Source of the DNA: Xanthobacteraceae bacterium
Lineage (GTDB): Bacteria; Pseudomonadota; Alphaproteobacteria; Rhizobiales; Xanthobacteraceae
Assembly (NCBI GenBank): GCA_030037185.1
Contig: JASHRR010001229.1
Span: 1-8,704 of the forward strand
Reading direction: 5' to 3'
Length of the DNA: 8,704 nt
Shown: in pieces, positions 5,982 to 8,704 of the stretch
Layout: each line of letters opens with the position of its first letter
Numbering within the stretch: position 1 is the stretch's first letter
Translations under genes and position numbers: made by a program
Notes under the pieces: generated by a model
Seen by the model: only the letters and a program-made list of their open reading frames with translations
Databases searched by the model: none
Told to the model about the DNA's origin: nothing

Positions 5982-5998
5982 CCGGTCGACACGACCGG
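5982..5998. promoter_or_regulatory. 7-bp inverted repeat upstream of the APH gene
   Basis: CCGGTCG (5982-5988) and CGACCGG (5992-5998) are perfect arms separated by ACA, 74 bases before the ATG at 6073. It could be an operator or a leader hairpin for the phosphotransferase gene. No T-run follows. Function is inference from position. Confidence 0.35.
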
Positions 5999-6072
5999 CA
6001 TCCTCGGTGTGGCCCTTTCACTCCTCGGCTTGACGCGTGCGAACTGGCCGTCGACTGCTATCGAGATTCCTA

Positions 6073-6873
6073 ATGGAAGACCAATCGCCATTTGAAAACG
6101 TCGTTGAGCTTCTGCCGCCGGACTGCCAGGCCGCGCTTGCCGGCGCTGAGATTCAACCTGTTTTGGGAATGGGTGGAGCGCTTGTCTTCCGAGTAATGGA
6201 CTCAGCGGGCGGTTGCAAATATTTGAAGCTTGCCTGCGGACTTGGAGCACGGCTGCTGGCGCAGGAGATGGCACGCACCGAATGGCTATCATCGCATCAT
6301 ATTCGAGTGCCAAGATTTCTGATGAAAATCTCTACTCAGAGGGTGAACGCGGTACTTATGACTGCGGTCCCGGGACGACACTTAACTCGCGATGGTGACG
6401 ACCTGCTCGGAGCCGTGCACACGATGGGTCGAGGGCTAGCTCGACTTCATGCACTGCCAAGCGCAAACTGCCCTTTCGATGAAACGCCACAGACACGGCT
6501 TGAGCGGGCTCGAAAGGCCATTGAACAGAACTTGATCGACGCCAGCCAATTCGATGACCGCAATTGTAGATTCACACCCTCGATGCTTTACCAACGTGTT
6601 AAGAGTGCAATTCCAGCTTGTGAGGACATTGCCGTCGTGCACGGCGACGCGACGCTATCAAACATGTTAATTGGGTCGGATGGTGAACTCGGATTGATCG
6701 ATTGTGGCCACTCGGGTCGTTCTGATCGATATGTGGACTTGGCTGTGATCGAAGCGGAACTGCTGAGCGAGCTCGGGCGCGATGCTGCCGAGTGCTTCAA
6801 GGATGCATACGGGATTGGAGAATGGAACGATCAAAAGGCCGCTATCTTTAGAGACCTTTACGAGCTTTTTTGA
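6073..6873 (+). CDS. APH(3')-type aminoglycoside phosphotransferase homologue
   Basis: The product is 266 aa, nearly the same length as the Tn5 enzyme APH(3')-II (264 aa) and colinear with it. Members of the family transfer phosphate from ATP (or GTP) to the 3'-hydroxyl of kanamycin-type aminoglycosides in the cytoplasm. Visible features are GMGGALVFRV (residues 32-41, nucleotide loop), Lys52 in KYLKL (ATP phosphate-binding lysine), and LHALPSANCPFD, which parallels the Tn5 enzyme. The Brenner motif HGDATLSN follows, with catalytic Asp192 and metal-binding Asn197. LIDCGHSGRSDRYVDLA has Asp210. The C-terminus YGIGEWNDQKAAIFRDLYELF matches the substrate-binding tail. All key residues are kept, so the enzyme is probably active; the true substrate is unproven. 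ATG 6073 fits the family N-terminus with a weak CGAG site 7 bases upstream; a GTG at 6037 would add 12 residues. GC is about 52% (93 of 180 bases, 6541-6720), pointing to acquisition from another genome. Confidence 0.88.
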   Translation: MEDQSPFENVVELLPPDCQAALAGAEIQPVLGMGGALVFRVMDSAGGCKYLKLACGLGARLLAQEMARTEWLSSHHIRVPRFLMKISTQRVNAVLMTAVPGRHLTRDGDDLLGAVHTMGRGLARLHALPSANCPFDETPQTRLERARKAIEQNLIDASQFDDRNCRFTPSMLYQRVKSAIPACEDIAVVHGDATLSNMLIGSDGELGLIDCGHSGRSDRYVDLAVIEAELLSELGRDAAECFKDAYGIGEWNDQKAAIFRDLYELF

Positions 6874-7094
6874 TTAAAACCTTCCTGCATGTTGCGCGCA
6901 AGGCGAAGCGCCCGCCGGACAAAGGCTGAGCGAGGGAAAGTAAGGCGGACTTTCTTGAGGCCGGGTTCAGCACATTTTGGCAACCGTGGCAGTTTCCATT
7001 GTTGTGACGGTGAACACCTTGCGCGCATCCATCCCGGCATCGGTGCTCCAGCATCGCGCCCACCTGCATTCCGGCGCGAACTTCGAAGATGCTA

Positions 7095-7125
7095 TGAGGC
7101 GGACGAAGGGCGCCTCATTTTTTTT
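7095..7125 (+). terminator. Rho-independent terminator
   Basis: TGAGGCG (7095-7101) and CGCCTCA (7111-7117) form a perfect 7-bp stem with a 9-base loop. Eight T residues (7118-7125) follow immediately. Orientation is plus strand: there is no T-run on the other side. It lies 221 bases after the APH stop, so either that transcript has a long tail or a separate short transcript ends here. Confidence 0.8.
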
Positions 7126-7218
7126 GGCTCCGCAGAGGTCAAGGCCGGGACGAAGGAATAGGCTCCTCAGGTCGAAACAAAAGATGGGATGAAAGTGCAA
7201 AAGCTGAGAAATCGCAGC

Positions 7219-7245
7219 TTGACAGTGCCCGCGTTCACATAATCC
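7219..7245 (+). promoter_or_regulatory. Possible promoter for the NTF2-like gene
   Basis: A consensus TTGACA stands at 7219-7224. The only -10-like sequence nearby is TAATCC at 7240-7245, with a short 15-base spacer; CATAAT at 7238-7243 is closer still. The -35 is striking in this GC-rich setting, but the poor spacing makes the call weak. The leader to the ATG at 7458 would be about 200 bases and would include the dyad at 7374-7397. Confidence 0.25.
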
Positions 7246-7373
7246 CCATGGCGCTCCCCCGGAACCCGGTCTGATATGAATTGGCGCCTCACCCGCGGAA
7301 ACGTGCTCGCGTTCGAGTTTACTCCGCTGTGCCACAATCGACATCCCGGCCGTTTGCCAGTCTCGCAATTGGG

Positions 7374-7397
7374 GGGTAGCATTTTCGCGAGCTACCC
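7374..7397. promoter_or_regulatory. Inverted repeat upstream of the NTF2-like gene
   Basis: GGGTAGC (7374-7380) and GCTACCC (7391-7397) are perfect 7-bp arms around a 10-base spacer, 60 bases before the ATG at 7458. It may be an operator or a leader hairpin. No T-run follows, so a terminator is unlikely. Confidence 0.4.
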
Positions 7398-7457
7398 TAC
7401 ACCCGGACAAGCCGAAGTCCTGATCATAACGGCAGCATTGCCGAAACGGAGAGCAAC

Positions 7458-7871
7458 ATGTTGATATCGGTGAGCGAAAGAGACGCTATCCATGATGTCG
7501 TTAGCGGTTACTACGATGCCTTTGGACGCGACCCTGCGGCAGCATCAGCGTTTTACGGCGAACCAACTTTGATCGTTGTACCAAATCAGGTCATTATGCT
7601 TAGCACCCGCGCCGATGTTGAAGCCTCTATTACTGAGCTTGTAGCGACTCTTAAGGCTAGTGGATATTCACATTCAAAGTTGGGAGAGCACCGCGTCAAA
7701 CTGCTGAATGCGACAACGGCGCTGTCCAGCACAGTCGCAATTCGCATGAAAGCGGACGGCACAGAATTGCAGCGGTCTGGCTTCACTTACTTGCTTCACA
7801 AAAGCACCGCCGGATGGAAAATTCACGAAATCATCGCCACAGATCTGGACAAGCTGATCAGCGCCGATTGA
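7458..7871 (+). CDS. NTF2 / SnoaL-like (ketosteroid isomerase-type fold) protein
   Basis: The product is 137 aa with a good ribosome binding site, GGAG, 6 bases before the ATG at 7458. The pattern is typical of the NTF2-like cone fold: an N-terminal helix ERDAIHDVVSGYYDAFGRDP; a short strand pair with AFYGEPTLIVVP; a helix RADVEASITELVATLKASGY; and three long strands, KLLNATTALSSTVAIRMKAD, GTELQRSGFTYLLHKS and GWKIHEIIATDLD. The signature GFTYLLHKSTAGWKIHEI resembles DUF4440 and SnoaL-like proteins, where the last strands line a small-molecule pocket. No catalytic Asp/His pair can be assigned, so isomerase, hydrolase or a ligand-binding role are all open. Sampled GC is 50% (7621-7740), like the APH gene and unlike LivG, so both may have come in together. 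No signal peptide is visible, so it is probably cytoplasmic. Confidence 0.75.
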   Translation: MLISVSERDAIHDVVSGYYDAFGRDPAAASAFYGEPTLIVVPNQVIMLSTRADVEASITELVATLKASGYSHSKLGEHRVKLLNATTALSSTVAIRMKADGTELQRSGFTYLLHKSTAGWKIHEIIATDLDKLISAD

Positions 7872-8006
7872 GCGAGAAGCTGGTCGGACATCACCCGTCA
7901 GGACCGCCCACCGATTTTCCGCAAAGCGTCAATGGCGTCGTTTTCTCCGCGTCCACGTCATGTGCGCTCATCCTGCGAAACTCGCCTCGAAAAGAATGTG
8001 AGTATT

Positions 8007-8026
8007 CCCGACGGCTAAAGCCGGGG
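8007..8026. repeat. IS605-type end hairpin, copy 1
   Basis: CGGCT (8012-8016) and AGCCG (8019-8023) pair around AA, and CCC (8007-8009) pairs with GGG (8024-8026) across a GA bulge. It is the hairpin expected downstream of tnpB (right end, and 3' end of the omega RNA scaffold). Confidence 0.65.
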
Positions 8027-8053
8027 CTTCTACCCCTGCCGCAGCCGTAGGGT

Positions 8054-8170
8054 TCATTCAACAAGCGCCTGTAGCCCCAGGCGGGGAATGTTGCTTGCAG
8101 CGTACGTCACGCTCATGAACCGCACCGCAATCGTCGCAAGTCCAGTCTCTTATTCGCAGGCCTGCGATAC
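8054..8170 (-). pseudogene. tnpB: TnpB C-terminal fragment, frameshifted
   Basis: Reading the minus strand, residues IAGLRIRDWTCDDCGAVHERD match the end of TnpB/OrfB. They cover the last half of the zinc ribbon (Cys-x2-Cys) and the third RuvC aspartate in HERD. The expected continuation DVNAAxNI is then found one frame over, as AASNIPRLGLQALVE with a stop at 8054-8056. A loss of two bases near 8101-8106 explains the shift. Only about 35 of the ~370-400 residues of a TnpB remain, so the nuclease is dead. In live elements the 3' end of tnpB overlaps the guide RNA (omega RNA) that ends at the nearby hairpin; here the hairpin at 8007-8026 lies 28 bases after the stop, as expected. Confidence 0.72.
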
Positions 8171-8200
8171 CTCCTCGAAGGCAGACGCTGCGCCTTATAT

Positions 8201-8221
8201 CCCCACGGATAAATCCGGGGG
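8201..8221. repeat. IS605-type end hairpin, copy 2
   Basis: CGGAT (8206-8210) and ATCCG (8213-8217) pair around AA, and CCCC (8201-8204) pairs with GGGG (8218-8221) across a single A. It matches copy 1 in form and orientation, with a compensated T-to-T change in the stem, and lies 51 bases before the LivG-like start. Confidence 0.65.
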
Positions 8222-8271
8222 CTTTACGGCGCGTCTTGGTAACCATACTCCTGACGCGTAATCCAGGTGTC

Positions 8272-8704
8272 ATGCCAATCCTCGCTCTTGAAAAAATCTC
8301 AAAGCGCTTTGGCGCCGTGGTGGTGGCGCAGGAGATCAACCTCGCGCTCGATGAAGGCGAGGCGCTCGGCATCATCGGGCCGAACGGCGCCGGCAAGACC
8401 ACCCTGTTCAGCATTGCGACCGGCACGGTCGCGCCGGATGTCGGACGTGTCCTCCTGGCCGGTCACGACATCACGCGGCTGTCGCCGGACCGGCGTTGCC
8501 GGCTCGGACTGGCACGCTCATTCCAGATCCCGCAGCCCTTCGGTGGCATGACGGTGTTCGAGAACCTGGTTGTGGCCGCCGCGTTCGCACAAAACAAACG
8601 CGAGCGCGACGTTTATGCCGCCTGCATCGAGATCGTCGACCGCTGCGGCCTCGCTGCCAGGGCAAACCGGGTCGCCGGATCGCTGACCCTCATCGACCGC
8701 AAAA
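8272..8704 (+). CDS. LivG-like ABC transporter ATP-binding protein, truncated by the window end
   Basis: The frame is open from ATG 8272 to the end of the window (144 residues visible of about 240-250). It would be one of the two ATPases driving a branched-chain amino-acid-type (HAAT) importer at the inner membrane; the substrate may be another carboxylate or amide. Walker A is GPNGAGKTT (residues 36-44). The Q-loop is SFQIPQPFGGMTVFENLVVA (83-102), the typical LivG stretch. The ABC signature region should follow the last visible residues GSLTLIDRK, which match a LivG subgroup reading LTLxDRKRLELARAL in place of the standard signature. AGG at 8265-8267 gives a modest ribosome binding site 4 bases before the start codon. 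GC is about 70% (84 of 120, 8401-8520), so this gene is native in composition. The IS605-type remnant occupies its upstream region and may have changed its promoter. Confidence 0.92.
   Translation, partial: MPILALEKISKRFGAVVVAQEINLALDEGEALGIIGPNGAGKTTLFSIATGTVAPDVGRVLLAGHDITRLSPDRRCRLGLARSFQIPQPFGGMTVFENLVVAAAFAQNKRERDVYAACIEIVDRCGLAARANRVAGSLTLIDRK

Larger units (their letters stand above)
5573..6072. other. Intergenic stretch with two inverted repeats, no gene recognised
   Basis: Open frames on both strands are GC-driven and show no domain. One fragment, ending in the residues ALGVIDNLIDPGRAIE (about 5795-5845, plus strand), has a protein-like look but was not assignable. The stretch holds the palindrome GTGACCGGTCAC (5622-5633) and a 7-bp inverted repeat (5982-5998) upstream of the APH gene. 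TTGACG at 6030-6035 resembles a -35 box but has no good -10 at proper spacing. Confidence 0.45.
6874..7457. other. Intergenic stretch carrying an intrinsic terminator and two regulatory candidates
   Basis: No gene is recognisable in 584 bases. Overlapping open frames on both strands have no domain pattern. The terminator at 7095-7125, a possible promoter at 7219-7245 and a dyad at 7374-7397 are listed separately. The part before the terminator (6874-7094) is either a long 3' untranslated region of the APH transcript or holds a small RNA gene. Confidence 0.5.
8007..8221 (-). mobile_element. IS200/IS605-family remnant with two end hairpins and a TnpB fragment
   Basis: Two similar hairpins in the same orientation bound about 215 bp. 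The first (8007-8026) has CGGCT and AGCCG arms around AA, extended by CCC/GGG. The second (8201-8221) has CGGAT and ATCCG arms around AA, extended by CCCC/GGGG. Both continue into GGCTT. Subterminal hairpins with the same orientation at both ends, rather than terminal inverted repeats, are typical of IS200/IS605 elements. Between them, on the minus strand, lies a C-terminal TnpB fragment (8054 to about 8170). The element lacks most of tnpB and any tnpA, so it could move only with help in trans, if at all. Exact ends and target are not determined. Confidence 0.65.

Noticed and set aside
6967..7410. Minus-strand open frame of 147 codons after the APH gene
   Set aside because: It runs through the intrinsic terminator and a gene-free spacer, has no recognisable domain, and overlaps other frames of equal quality.
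8058..8426. Minus-strand open frame of 122 codons opposite the start of the LivG-like gene
   Set aside because: Only its last third carries TnpB similarity; the part opposite the LivG-like gene is a shadow.

Overview
The window looks like an accessory, partly decaying stretch of a GC-rich alphaproteobacterial chromosome, most likely Bradyrhizobium-like or another Rhizobiales member. This rests on codon use, on the families present (Rieske oxygenase, AMDase/maleate isomerase-type protein, LivG-type ABC ATPase, LysR regulator) and on low coding density. Only about half of the 8.7 kb is covered by genes I can defend. The rest is long non-coding stretches, frameshifted or internally deleted genes, and an IS200/IS605 fragment. 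The taxon is inference; no rRNA or other marker is present.

Layout. 1-60 is the 3' end of an upstream gene that overlaps (ATGA) the start of a Rieske-type oxygenase. The oxygenase keeps its [2Fe-2S] domain and its last ~40 codons, but the middle is deleted and the two parts are in different frames (57-507). After a non-coding stretch comes a very AT-rich patch with a 57-bp interrupted palindrome (845-901) and a possible promoter. It precedes an AMDase/maleate-isomerase-like gene (GTG start at 1060). 1804-2470 has no recognisable gene. On the minus strand (3611 to 2471) lies a small cluster of membrane-protein genes: a DUF6632-like gene broken by frameshifts, a doubtful short ORF and an intact DUF4267-like gene. 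A LysR regulator (3738-4655) is divergent from this cluster and shares an intergenic region with a 29-bp dyad that could be its operator.

From about 5.2 to 7.9 kb three genes have clearly lower GC (about 47-52% in hand-counted samples, against about 68-75% in samples of the AMDase-like and LivG genes). They are a 109-aa three-helix membrane protein, a full-length APH(3')-type aminoglycoside phosphotransferase homologue and a 137-aa NTF2/SnoaL-like protein. They are separated by 500-600-bp spacers and look acquired. An intrinsic terminator sits at 7095-7125. At 8007-8221 two IS200/IS605-type hairpins in the same orientation flank a frameshifted C-terminal fragment of TnpB. Just downstream begins a LivG-like branched-chain amino-acid-type ABC ATPase gene that runs off the window.

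How the parts may work together. The Rieske oxygenase, AMDase-like protein and LivG are the sort of genes found in uptake-and-degradation clusters for aromatic or carboxylic compounds. Here the oxygenase is dead and the cluster is interrupted by acquired and decaying DNA. I see no convincing new defence or mobile system. The most interesting items are the 57-bp dyad, the double-ended TnpB/IS605 remnant, the cysteine-less AMDase-like enzyme and the low-GC APH(3') homologue.
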